Assembly: GCA_036172665.1 (NCBI GenBank)
Contig: CM069869.1
Span: forward strand, 496,001-560,000
Length of the DNA: 64,000 bases
Direction of reading: 5' to 3'
From: Prosopocoilus inquinatus
Lineage: Eukaryota > Arthropoda > Insecta > Coleoptera > Lucanidae
Shown: piece by piece, positions 11,305-22,985 of the stretch
Position numbering within the stretch: position 1 is the stretch's first letter
Layout of the letters: each line of letters begins with the position of its first letter
The notes under the pieces: model-generated
Told to the model about the DNA's origin: nothing
What the model saw: only the letters and a program-made list of their open reading frames with translations
Database searches by the model: none
Program-made: the position numbers and the translations under genes

Positions 11305-12430
11305 TCATAACATGTGTTCAAATTGCCCACCTCCTAATTCTAAACACAGTGCCACTCTTTTCTTGAGATTTGCTATAGCTCTCGCCACATCCCTCCTTCT
11401 AATCTTGTACCTCAGAGTGGTGACAATTCTTTGACGAAGTTCATCAAGGTCGGCTGGCAATGTTTTATAAATATTATTTTTCATTGTCCCCCATAAAAAA
11501 TAGTCTAAGGGAGACATGTCAGGAGACCGCGCCGGCCAGGGTACGTCGCCATTATTAGCAATAACATGGTTGGGGAATATTTCCGACAAGCATTCCCTAA
11601 CCCTCATAGCATTATGGGGCGGTGCGCCATCTTGCTGGAACCAGATGGTGTTCAAACGATGAAGAGGAATGTTGTCGTCAATAAAATCCGTTAGGAATGT
11701 CCTTAGAAAATTGAGGTACCGATCAGCATTTAAAGTCTCTTCGTAAATAAAAGGACCTATTATCGTATCGCCCAATAAACCGACCCATACATTAAGGCTA
11801 AAACGTATTTGTGGTCGCCGTGCTTGAAATTGATGTGGATTTTCAATTGACCAGTAATGTTCATTATGGCGATTAAACATTGCTGCATTGGTGAATTTAC
11901 ATTCATCAGACCATATGATGTTATTAAGAAAAGTAGGGTTTTCCTGAATCTTATTATTTACAAACGTGCAAAAAGCTAACCGTCGTTCATAATCCCCAGG
12001 ATGAAGTGTTTGAGTAATATGAATTGCCCAAGGTCGATATTTGTGTTTTCTAAGGGTTCTCCAAACAACTTGATGTGACGGCAAATTCAGCTGGGCTGCA
12101 ATTTCCCTTGAGGAAACAGATGGATTGTGTTGCACCTAATTAAGAATTAAATGATGAATACGTATTTTAGTCTTTGTAATCATGTAAAATGTTTACCACT
12201 TGTAAAATTTCCTGTTCATATTTATTGGGCCTATCGCCATATTTCCGTCTAGGTTTCTTAAACGAACCACATTCGCCCAAGTTTCTATGTAGCAAAGAAA
12301 AATAGCTCAAACAAGGTTGTTGCCGCTCAGGATAACGCTGCAAATATTTTGCAGCAGCCACGTGGGTATTTCGATGCGAAGTGTAGTAAATTTGAATCAT
12401 ATCTCTTTGTTCTTGGCTTGAAAAAGGCAT
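11305..12430 (-). CDS. Mariner/Tc-family transposase, two exons
   Basis: Catalyses cut-and-paste transposition of the surrounding element by binding its TIRs. Exon 1 runs 12430-12197 (ATG, MPFSSQEQRDMIQ). A 61-nt intron with GTAAAC...TTAG ends spans 12196-12136. Exon 2 runs 12135-11305. The join is in phase and gives 354 residues, a normal length for the superfamily. The N-terminal 75 residues resemble the DUF4817-type helix-turn-helix found in insect transposases. A second helix-turn-helix (REIAAQLNLPSHQVVWRTL) follows. The DDE/D core has Asp in IIWSDECKF, QDGAPPHN and SPDMSPLDYF, with 36 residues between the last two by my count. Without splicing, exon 1 stops at TAA (about 12167) and exon 2 lacks the N-terminal DNA-binding domain. 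The intron could instead be an inactivating insertion, but its ends and phase favour splicing. Confidence 0.85.
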
Positions 12431-12504
12431 TTTCGCGATAAAACTAGCGCAAACGTAAAGACAAGACTTGAAATATCATCAAACTGTCAAACTTTTGTTC
12501 ACAA

Positions 12505-12991
12505 CAAACGAACGTTTTTTGTTTTTCCAAAGCATTCTTGGCAAAAAAGGAAAAATTGAATTTTTGGCAAAAATATGAGATTGAACCATCGCGTGTGATA
12601 CATCGTTGTAAAGAGAAAAAAAAATCTAATCTCAAAATATTAAAATCCAAAATGGCGTCCATAAGAAAAAATGAAGTTGACAGGTGTTTCTCCGCCATCT
12701 TGAGATTTATTGAAAAGTGTATGACATATTCGAATTCTCCATAAAAAAGTGTCTGAATAATGTCTTCGTTAGAAATGTCTAGAAAGATTAGTTTATCATA
12801 AAAAAATTAAAAACGAAAATCAGAAATTTTGGTTTTTTTGCGTTATCTTCAAAACTATTGAAGATATTTCAAATTTCTTTTTAGATTATTATTCAGCACG
12901 AAAATGCGCAACTTTGCCCTAATTTAACCAACTTCGTATCTCTTAAGATAAGCGAGATCCCCATAGTGGTACTCGAAAAACGGACAGGGTG
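12505..12991. repeat. Right terminal inverted repeat of the mariner-like element
   Basis: Reverse complement of 10704-11190, ending CGGACAGGGTG before TA at 12992-12993. Confidence 0.9.
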
Positions 12992-13702
12992 TACATATAC
13001 ATTCATTCAACGACTTATAAGGTCTCGGGCAATGCAAATCGGCTGCATTCATCATCAAAAACCTCAATTTCGCCGCTTACTGACAATAAGTAAAAATTGG
13101 AATATTTTTATAATCAAGTATGTTCTTAATTTATACCGTGCAAAAGGGACGTGTTCACGTTAATGATACCCTAGAAATTCAACGATGACAGGTAGCTTTA
13201 ATAACTCTGACCGACTTTCTGGGATTGTAATGAAATGCCGGGTTAAATACACGTGGACACATTACTGAAGTCTCGTATATGAGTTCTGTACGATTACATA
13301 AATCGTGCGTACATTAAATTTGTCATTTATTCTGTAATTCAAATCAAATTTTCTAAAACTTTTACCACTATTTGTGTCTGCTTCAGAAAATTAGTTCAGT
13401 TTCTTTGAAGAGATTTCAATCAAACGCAACACTAACTAATTTTTGTAACAATAATTGTAATAATCGGTTAGTATTAGGTAAAAAATGCAAGAGACATTTC
13501 TTCTTGTGTATTGTTAGGAGCATTAAAAAATAATAAAAATAAAAAAACTTTGAAATTTTCCTTTTACACTCTATACCTCGAAATATAAGCGTTTCTATAT
13601 TTATATAGTTCTTTTTATTAACATAAAGCAAGGAATTATTACAGCCTGAAGTTACCGACCGTACTTAGGACACACGCTGTGTTTTAGTACGCAAGCGTCA
13701 AG

Positions 13703-14068
13703 TGCACGAAAAACAACTTATTGGTTCGCGCTTGAAATAATTTCCAATAACGATCAAATGAAAGTACGTGTACAGAGTGTTTCGTTCAACCTGAGCGTTA
13801 AATCACTTCATTATTTTAATTGCAACACCCTATATGTTTTTATATTTTCGAATTCTGGGCTAAATTTTACCTAGAAGGGTATGAAAGAATCTGCCTTAAG
13901 TGGTAGACCCTGTATAAGGATTATCAAACTAAAACGTGGAACTGAAGTAATGTATGTAGATTTATAATTATTGTTCTAATAAAAGTATATTAAAAAGCAA
14001 GTTTACAAGCATTACAGTGCATCATGAAAAACAAATTACTAATTCGCGCTTGAAATAATTTCTGACGA
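13703..14068. repeat. Short direct repeat pair
   Basis: About 49 bp at 13703-13751 recur at 14021-14068 with some mismatches, sharing GAAAAACAA and CGCGCTTGAAATAATTTC. No function is apparent. Confidence 0.55.
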
Positions 14069-15719
14069 CGATTTGGAGGTTACATTTAGATATTTATAAT
14101 ATTTTGGTGAAATTTGTTAATAAAGAATAGCGTTTTTGGTTCACCTGCACTAGTTGCATTCAAAGTGTTTGTTTCTTCTTTTAACCTCGTGTAATACATC
14201 GAGGTGATGATACGTCGTAATCTATGAAATGTAAACGACACTAAAATTTGTAATAGTTAGTGTTAAAGTATGTTAATTTTGATTACTATTTAGTTTCTTT
14301 GTAGATTAACATAAATTTTAAAATATGTTTCTATGACAGAGACAGTCTCATTTTAAATTTGAACTATTATTTTACTAAAATAGTCAATTTTTTATGAAAG
14401 GGTGGTTAAGTAAAGGTACAAAATAAAAATAAAAGCAACGGGTCAGATAAGAATTGCGATAATAATGTAAGAAGATCTATAAAATGTATAATTAGTTGGA
14501 AAAGATAGCCCTAAACGAAACACCGATTCATTTTATTTATAGTTTTATTTTTCAATCATACATTTATACATGTATGTTCTTTAAAATCATGTCCTAACTC
14601 AATAAAATCCAATATATTCTCTAACCACGTAAGGTCATTATTTTTATATGAAATTCACCTGATAATATAAACATTGCGGGCGTGATGAGAACCCTGTCCG
14701 AGCGGCGGATAAATTTCCATGTTAAAGCCGCGGAGATGGGACGAATTTTATTGGCGCCTGTATATTCGCAGAATATTTCAGCCGGAGATTGAACATCAAA
14801 TCTAAGATTACACATCAAATGTGCTGCCACATTACCACACCAGTTCCAATTCCAATAGGATGTGTACTGCCTAAACTGTAGCAGTAAACCGAAGCGTTTC
14901 GCTTCGAACAAGTTTGTTGGATTAGGCTGAGAAGTTATACGTAAAGGTGAAATTTACTTGACAGTTTTAATCTCCTGCGAATCGAGGAATATTTTAGCTC
15001 ATATATTATTAAGGACGCCCGGCGATTTTTGATCTAAAGTTCTGCACGTTTTGTACAGTTTGTTTTGAGAAAGACGCCGAAACTTCTCAAACGGTCAATC
15101 GAAGTAAAAATTGTTTGGACGTCTGTGTTTTATAACTTTATAGAAGCATAGTGCTCAAAACACGCTTTTTAAAAGTATTCCAGTACTCCGGTAAATACAC
15201 AAACCTATTCTAAAATTGCGTCCCAAGTTTACGAAAACACATTATTATAATTTGTGTAATACTACTGGTGGATAAGATTTGATAGGTATTTTATTATAAT
15301 CAATCAAAAACTAACTTTTTCTTTGAGTTTATTTGAGTACAACGAATTCTCGTTTCTTTTGTATTTAATATGAGACTGATCTTATTTGAATTTTTCAAGT
15401 TTAAATAATTCACGCTTTCGTTGTACGCTTTGCAACGCAAATAAAATGCAGTTGTAATTTAATCTGACTATGGAATCCGGAACTGCATTGTCTTTTGTGC
15501 ATATGTAGGTAGGTGCAAACTTCCTAGGACAGAGCCGGCTTTGTGTTCGGTATTGTAGGGGACGTTAAATTGCAATGGAATTTGCTTATCACACCGTTCG
15601 ACATCTCTCAAGAGAGTTTCAAAAGACTAATGGGTCGCTCATCTCGAAACTTTTGATTTCATCTTATTTGTCCGCCCTGATTTTATAAAAGCGCAAACAT
15701 TTTTGAAAATACCACCGTC

Positions 15720-15795
15720 CAAGTAACCAAAAATGCTTTATTAAATTCTTATAAATGTTTACACAGCAAGTCTTTAAAACTTAAAGCTTCATTAT
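15720..15795 (+). repeat. Dispersed repeat, copy 1 (AAGTAACCAAAAATGC family)
   Basis: AAGTAACCAAAAATGCTTTA followed by AATTCTTATAAATGTTTA and CAGCAAGTCTTTAA. A reverse-complement copy lies at 38030-38100 and a shorter direct copy at 47453-47490. Confidence 0.6.
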
Positions 15796-17245
15796 TTGAT
15801 TTATTTACAATTTATTCATACCATTCTTTAATTTATTTATAACTCAACCCGAGCTAAATCCGTCAGACATCCGCTCGGTCGGCTTGAAAAAGGCTTCACA
15901 AAAACCGTAAATAAATAAAGACATTGAATCTGAGAAAAACCGCAGCCGTTTTGTTTGCACGCCGCGGAATTTGAAAGTCAATCATTTGATATAATTTCAC
16001 GGGAAGCTGACGCTTTATTATTACTTCTTACGTTTTCGAACAAAAATGCGTTACATAATTTTACTTTCGTTAACCTTCGTAAGCCTGCGCGAATTTTTCC
16101 ACGTGGTTTAACAACCTTGCACTCCACTACCGTAATCGCGCTCTCATTTTTAGTTCGCTTTCTTCGTTCATTCATTTCGTTCTTAACGCTTCTCAATCGT
16201 AACGCTTTTTTATTTCCTTAACGTGTGTACAATACGCAGGCTTTAAATTTTCTTAATCCTTCTAACAGCTAAGATCAAACAATTTTCTTGATTGTACTTT
16301 GAAGTAGGCAGAAATTGAATCGAATATTAAGTTTAAACTGTATATTGAATATTTTCAGAAACTCAAAAACCTAAAAAATGATTTCATTGTATTCGGTATT
16401 GGAGATACTGTCTCAAAAGAATCAATTCACGTCAAGTCTTCCTTTTTTTTATTTTATGATCACCTTTTTATTTTATGTTGTTTCCTTATTTTTTTTATAA
16501 TGGAAGTTGGAATTTGAACTCCATAAACCTTTAAGTTTGCTTGCGTTACGGATTATCTCTTAAGTCAAGAAACGTACGCAAACGAACGTGTAAAAAAGGG
16601 AATTCCATAGGGGAATCCGTGTCAGTAAACCTTACTTGCGTTGCATCGGTGGATTTTATTTCTATTAAAAAGTAATTAACGCGTTCGCTTTTTAACTGTG
16701 TTTTCGCGAGACGCTGACTTTTTGATATTCGGCCGTTGACCCAAACTTTTAGAAAACGCACCTTGTGGCGTCCGGCACCGGTAGCATAAAAAAGAAGTTG
16801 GTAAATGCATGGAAGTCATTAATTGATAGGACTCATTAACAGACAGTAGCCAGTGTTTTGTACGAATGAGTACGACAGTGAATTAATGAAATCTTTATGT
16901 GGTGTTCGGATGGAAGAGTCAGAGTGGATAATCTGTAGATATAGTTTGTTTTTTCTTTATAGGCCGATCGCATAAATCAAAATTAAGAACACGTCGTGAC
17001 CTTCGTCTGTTTTGAAAGTATAGCGTATAAATAACCAGCAATATTCCCGTGACTTTTCTAGTTTTTGCGCATATCTTACGACAGATTCAGAAATTTTATT
17101 TATTTTTATGCTAAGCAGTGACTGACTCCCTCTCTTAATTGTTGATGTACAGTAAAACTGAGTATCCTAAAATTCAAAATGCAATAATGAATTACATTCC
17201 ACTTACGCAATTAATTAGGGAAAGATAATTAATATTTACTATTAA

Positions 17246-17264
17246 CTGTTGTTGTTGTTGTTGT
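17246..17264. repeat. (GTT)n microsatellite
   Basis: Six near-perfect GTT units. Confidence 0.85.
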
Positions 17265-18448
17265 TTGCTTTATATTCAGTAAAGATTTGTATGAGTATAA
17301 ACTGGATGTCCGTTTTTTTTTTGTTTTAATTTTGATCATGGTCAAAAAGATTGACTCGCGCCCTTTTGATAAAATTTTGAGTTTCTTTAGGATAACCACC
17401 CACCCCGTTCCACTGAGAAGCCCACGGACGGTGCCGCAGTCATCCGAAGTCTTGTATCTATCAAGGTAGGCAACAAATCCAGAACTTTCTTCTATTAATC
17501 CAAACAGCGTGTTAAAAGAAAATCAATTAAATAAACCAAAATAAAATCCGAATCTTTCCGGTTTTGCGCCGCGAGTAATTTTAAAACAAAATGTGCGCGT
17601 ATTGCGCTAATTTCGGGACACGGTATAGGTAATTTACATTCATTTGTATTCTTTCTTCACATACTTGGTGGTATAAATTGATTTAAAGTTATTTTATTTG
17701 ACTCACAAGTCTGCGGGTAAAGAACATGTAAAAAAAATACTGAGAGTATTTGCATTGCCTTTGGCAATTCTGAGTTCAGTACTTGCATTTGCATTTCAGT
17801 CTAATTTGAATTCTAATAATCGTATTCACATTAGTTAAATTTGCTAGTTATTTAGTTATTTGTTGCATAAATTATTAGATTATTTGATTGGCGAATACAC
17901 ATGGTGGTGTGCGCCATTCATTTCTTCGAAGTGCGCGTTCTGTGACGTAATCAATCGGAACCAATTAACTATACTTTTAAATCTATTGGACAATTCTATT
18001 ACAGTGTATTTTTGGAATCTTTAGGAGATATTCTCTGGCAAGTTAGGAAAAACGATTTAAGTGTATTTCGATTTGCTCAAGGAAGTCTTCAATCTAAGGA
18101 CAAAACCAAGTGCGGCCAGCACGATTTAATCGCAGAAATAAAGGCCAATTTATTTCTCGTTACGAATTTCGTAAAATTCCGAAGCCAAACAGATTGAAAC
18201 AAATATTCATAGGTCACCTCTTTAACTGAGTTTCTCTCACACCCTGTGTGTGGACAGAAATGTAGTTTTTGATTGAGAGATTTGCAATTTAATTTGAAAC
18301 AGTTGTTGTGTTGTGAGCGACTGAAGGGCCAAATTGCACGCGTGGAAACAGTCAAAAATGATCCTTGCGCAAACAAATTAGTTAGATGAAATTAAGCGAC
18401 GACAACGAATAGGGTGAACATAAGGTGTACCACTGGTACCCTACCCGT
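17265..18448. other. Intergenic DNA, nothing recognised
   Basis: Short open frames at 17287-17469 and 18012-18197 lack recognisable domains. Confidence 0.35.
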
Positions 18449-18552
18449 AAGGAACTGAAGTGAAGTTGAGAGAGATCCTTACCAAGTAACCTTGTAACCT
18501 TAAGCCTTAAGGCACTTGAGCGTAGTTGACGAAAGATCCTTATCAAGTGACC
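18449..18552. repeat. Two-unit tandem repeat, 60-bp period
   Basis: A 44-bp block (AAGGAACTGAAGTGAAGTTG to ACCT, 18449-18492) recurs 60 bp later (18509-18552) with several substitutions, including GATCCTTACCAAGTAACCT versus GATCCTTATCAAGTGACCT. Confidence 0.75.
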
Positions 18553-20674
18553 TAATTAATTAGATAGAGTCTCTCTGTACTTGTACATAATCTACGAGGG
18601 TTTTTACGCTCATTTTATCAGATACCTCAGTGGCTGGTAAAAGGAGATTTTTCCCTTTCCGTTATCTCGATATTATAATGCTGCGCCAACGTTAAGAGTC
18701 CAGAGATAGGTAATTTTAGAGAATCAGGGAAATAAAGATAAATTGTCCAGCTTATTTTCCGAAATTTCAAGAAGCTCGCGGACCCCGGGGTTTGTAGGTT
18801 TGTAGGTTAATATGTCGATCAGTAGTTAGTCCTAGCGCCGGGTCTTAGCTCAGGTAGTTTAAGGGTAGACAAGACGAATCGCTTATAGTGCAATAATAAA
18901 ATTTTTGGGACCTTTTAGGATTCTTAGAAATAGGCCTTCGGTTTATGCATTGATTTGTTTACAACTAGGAAGCTAAATTTTCGAGTCAATTTCATTAAAT
19001 TGTCAATTAAGGTAACCTGTTTCATTATTCAGACAGATTTATTGTTTATTTTGGTTGCTCGAAAAATTCAACAAACAAAGAAGCACGTCGGTGTGGCACA
19101 AGCTTTCGAGCAAAATACTTTTACTAATAGAGAAAGAAAATACACAGAGTACCTATAGCCTATGGATAGATTCGATCGATTTTGACATTGTAAAACGAAG
19201 CAGTTGTATGTCAAGTGTATCGAACGTGTTCGTTTATCGGTCCTTTCGGGTCTAGGTGAACAGATATCTTCAAAGTCACGAATTAAAAAATGAGAGCGCG
19301 TTAGCGGGGAACGGCGCCGCGGCGGTTCAAAGTCTGAAGTACGCTCGAATTTGTGTACATCAGCATTATTCAAATGCCCCTCCCCCCGTCCTTTAATATT
19401 TTATGTCAGAATTTGGGCTCGCGCGCGAAAGAAAACGTTATTTGCATACGATTAGAAAATTAAATTAGAAACCGCGCGGCTTTATTCGAATAGTGACAGC
19501 TTTAATTGCTGGGAGGATTAACGCGACCTTGTTCCAAATAAAGGAATCTGATTTGTTTTCTTTACCTTACCTATTTGTGAGGGATCAGTTATAAATAATT
19601 AAAATTCCTTGGGTGGTATTTTAGAAACCGAGCTTGGCATGAAATGAATTCCTCTAGTTTTCCTGGTTAACACCAATCAAACTATGCATAATTAACGAAC
19701 CCGCATATCCGTTTGCCAATCACAGTTTTGTCAATCAACATGCGGCTTTAGGCTGTGTTATGCATTCGCATTTGGATACAGGTGCATGTAATTACTTAAA
19801 TTACTTATTATAAGGGAGTCTTTGAAAGTGATGGTAGTTACGAAATCAGTAGCACTATATAAATTTATATTTCCAAAAGCTTCTCATTTCATTTTCGTAT
19901 CTTAGAAATCTTTTGCTACGTAGGCATGTAATATTCTCAACACCGAAACTTTGTATTTAAGATACAATTATAGCGATAGACATTTTCGGTTCGGTCTTTC
20001 AAGGGTACAACTGAAAATTTGTTATGTCATTGCTTACAGCAAATAACACGAACTCCGGAAGAACTATCTAGCGGTAATTATACGCGGAAGGAGACAAACT
20101 CATAAACTTCGAGACGGTGTTCTAGTAAGGAAGTTTTCGTCTTGAGATAAACAGCCGTAAGTAGGTAAGTTGCTCATTGCTCGCATATATGAAACATCGG
20201 ATAAGATTATTCGAGCACGTATCAAATTCACCTATTAAAACTGAACTGCAGAAGGCATGTAATTAGCTGCAAGTTTAGCAGAAGATGTATAACCATTTCC
20301 AAAAGTGTGAGTGTATGTATCATCATGTTCAGTTAAAATTGTACCACTTGGTAACTTCTTGAACCTCACAGCAATTGAAAGAAGATAGCTGTCACATGTA
20401 AACCGTGTAAACGTAAACAACATTGGGGCCAACTGCTACGCTTATGCACGTTGGGATCAAATTGTCAACACCTCCACACGTTTAAATCCCGTCGGCGATG
20501 GTGTACATATTGTTAAATGTTTTTAAAGTAAAAACGTCTTTTTAAAAACTAACTTTAATGAACTTCGTTGTGACAAGCAATGCGCAGAGAGAACAACTGA
20601 GAAGCTATCGTAAATTGCCCTAACTAGTATTTATAATAACCTGATGCAGTGTTTCCGGAACAGAGGTTGTCACT
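18553..20674. other. Intergenic DNA, nothing recognised
   Basis: Both strands have only short frames (for example 18955-19158 and 19068-19373) overlapping each other in different frames, without motif support. Confidence 0.35.
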
Positions 20675-20906
20675 AGGTGCTTTCTTTCGCTTAAAAGTTT
20701 GAATCGTGTTTCGAATAGTTTGGACCTGAATTTCGTAATCGTTGCAAAAAAATACCTGACTTGAATTTTTGATTAACAGTTCATTTGTAAAAGACCATAA
20801 TTCAATCCAAACACGTTTTAAAAATATAGAGATTCAAAGAAAAGAATGTCTGTTTTTGAATCAAAACACGTTTGGATCACGATTTTGTCAGCGAAAGAAA
20901 GCACCT
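20675..20906. mobile_element. MITE-like element with 17-bp perfect ends
   Basis: AGGTGCTTTCTTTCGCT at 20675-20691 is perfectly inverted at 20890-20906. The 232-bp interval has no coding capacity. I could not find a clear target duplication, so the superfamily is unknown. Confidence 0.5.
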
Positions 20907-21777
20907 GCTATTCACGGACCGGGTTATGACTAACGTATGTAATTATAAATATAATGCGCAGATCTTACCTACGTACACTGAATTCCCCGTCGTCACAGAT
21001 GGACACTGCGTAGTACCAGTGGTCATCTCGTAATTTCGGAAAGAGGGTCGTGGACAAAAAAATAAGGAGAATTCCACAATAGAAGTATATTTAAAATTAG
21101 TTACCGGTAGTCGACAACTAAACTAAACACATCAAAGGTGTGACGTGTCGAAGACAACAATCAAATAATGCACAAAAATTAAATGGCAATAATATCAAAG
21201 CACATTAAATTCAAAAAAATATCTTAAAATATTTCTAAAAATAAATAATTATGTGGGAAATTTCTTTTGTCTCACAGAAATCTTTGACAGTTCAAAATTA
21301 TGAAAGTAAACAAGTATACTTTAAAATTATCAACTAACCGCTTTCCAATTTCGAATTTTAAGCACCTGAGATGTTCTGAACTGGTCTGATCCGAACTACA
21401 TTTCTAAGATTTTAATGGGAACGCTGCGTAAGTCATATAAGCGTGTTATGTGTGTAGTCATAGACACAGGTGCATGAGGGGAAGGGGAAAAGTAAAAAAA
21501 GAATCAGATGAAGTGCATTCCGCACGCTGCAATTGGAACATATTGGATCAGTTCGGAGGAGCTCCGAGTAGCTCATTTTGGCAATTGGAAACCGGCTATT
21601 GGCGTAAGCATCTGTAAAATGAAGTTAATAAGGAAAAAATTGTAACAAATATGATTTCAGTTTGAATGAAAGTATTAATGTTTTACGTCGGGTGATGATG
21701 ACTATGCTACGAGGATCGCATACACCAGCACGATGAGCTCAGATGATCCTTCAATCGAGCAGCAAGGACAGCCAAAT

Positions 21778-21817
21778 GGACTTGAAAGCCTTAAAGAGGA
21801 CTTGAAAGTCTTAAAGA
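21778..21817 (+). repeat. Two-unit 20-bp tandem repeat
   Basis: GGACTTGAAAGCCTTAAAGA is followed at once by the same unit with one substitution. Confidence 0.85.
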
Positions 21818-22406
21818 GAACGGATCAACAAAAATTGCCATTAAAAAAAGTAGAGAAAGATTACTAAGCCAATTCAAGGTAATCGGATCGACTGGCCTCG
21901 ACAATAACTAAGCAACAGCTTCCAAAGGGAAAGAAAATTCACTTCTAGTCAAGCTGGCGTCACCAGAAGAAGGTTATGATTACCTTCAATAAATTTGGCC
22001 GGAACGGAACGTAACACAGCCATCTACTACAAGAATAAAACGGAACGTGTGGTGAGGATCGAAGGTAAGGGGGGTCCGCTTTCAACATAAAACCCACCAT
22101 AAAAGGGTATCTAAAATTGACCGTCAAAAAAATTGAATTGTATTGGTAACAATGACAACTAAAAATGGTTAACACATAAAAAGTTATTTACAGAAATGTT
22201 TTTCCGAATATCTCGACGGAACGATCGAATTGAAGTTTGGAACTCGTGTAGTAGAGACAGCCGATTATATGGAAACTGACCTAAGTACTAAAGCTTCGGT
22301 TTCTAGGTTAACGGCACCCTAATGTAACGGCCGTAATATGACAGTGAATGACGTCATGTAGGATTGAAAAATGACGTACATTGGCGTAAAATAAGCAAGA
22401 AAAACC

Positions 22407-22437
22407 GACAGACCACTATTTTTCATAGTGGTCTGTC
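22407..22437. repeat. Short strong hairpin
   Basis: GACAGACCACTAT and ATAGTGGTCTGTC form 13-bp perfect arms over a 5-nt loop. No gene end is close enough to assign it as a processing signal. Confidence 0.7.
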
Positions 22438-22848
22438 TGGATTTGAGGTTACTAATATATTTAGAAAACGAAAAGTCACCAAAAGACGAGTCCAAACTTT
22501 AAAAAAAACTTTACGTTTCTTTGGATGACGGTGATGTTTTCCGTTTTCTAGGAAACCAAATGCACTCAATGTTCTTAGCACGTTTTATGTGAGGTCATTC
22601 ATCGCCAACTTACAGCCACTATTTTACGGTACCGCTATCCTAGGAAATCGAGTTGTTTCGAAAAAGTTTAAATTCTCGTGAGAAGGCTGTAAAAACCGAT
22701 AGGCACGGCCCGGAGTCAGACGACAGTCCGGGGCGTCAGAAATGAATTTAGTAAGTTTTTGTAGAGCGTAATAGATCATTTCAATGTACAAAGACGGAAC
22801 AAGGAATATTTATCAATGTATAAAATAATAATTGCTTAAACAAATCGA

Positions 22849-22854
22849 TTTAAT
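22849..22854 (-). promoter_or_regulatory. Possible ATTAAA polyadenylation signal of the sulfatase gene
   Basis: The minus strand reads ATTAAA about 130 nt after the stop codon at 22986-22988. It is a common variant signal in AT-rich DNA, so this is only a candidate. Confidence 0.25.
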
Positions 22855-22985
22855 TTCAGTCTAATTTATGACCTACACATAATTTTACTTTTCGACGCGT
22901 CATAACCACAAATTGGTCGATTCCATAATAAACTGCTATTGCTATGTTAATACGTGGTATTTCAAGTTGTAATAGGTAACCATTT

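Larger units (their letters stand above)
10704..12991 (-). mobile_element. Complete mariner-like transposon with 487-bp TIRs
   Basis: The element is 2288 bp, flanked by TA on both sides (10702-10703 and 12992-12993). Its terminal inverted repeats are each 487 bp (10704-11190 and 12505-12991), start CACCCTGTCCGTTTTTCGAG, and match without an indel as far as I can follow by eye. The minus strand carries one transposase gene between them, in two exons. Intact termini, target duplication and transposase frame make this a candidate autonomous copy. Peptide-like open frames within each TIR (for example 12538-12744) are the same repeat read twice and are not genes. Confidence 0.9.
12994..17245. other. 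Intergenic AT-rich DNA with minor repeats
   Basis: No gene is supported. A direct repeat around TTCGCGCTTGAAATAATTTC occurs at 13703-13751 and again at 14021-14068. Another dispersed repeat lies at 15720-15795. The 96-codon minus frame at 14621-14911 lies in slightly GC-richer sequence but has no recognisable domain and no splice partner. Confidence 0.4.

Noticed and set aside
10951..12744. Near-identical peptide frames in the two mariner TIRs (10951-11220 minus and 12538-12744 plus)
   Set aside because: They are the same inverted repeat read twice, with no homologous protein recognised; identity follows from the TIRs, not from selection on protein.
18300..19000. tRNA gene candidates
   Set aside because: No paired A-box and B-box with a plausible acceptor stem was found here or elsewhere, apart from the SINE-like head at 25.8 kb.
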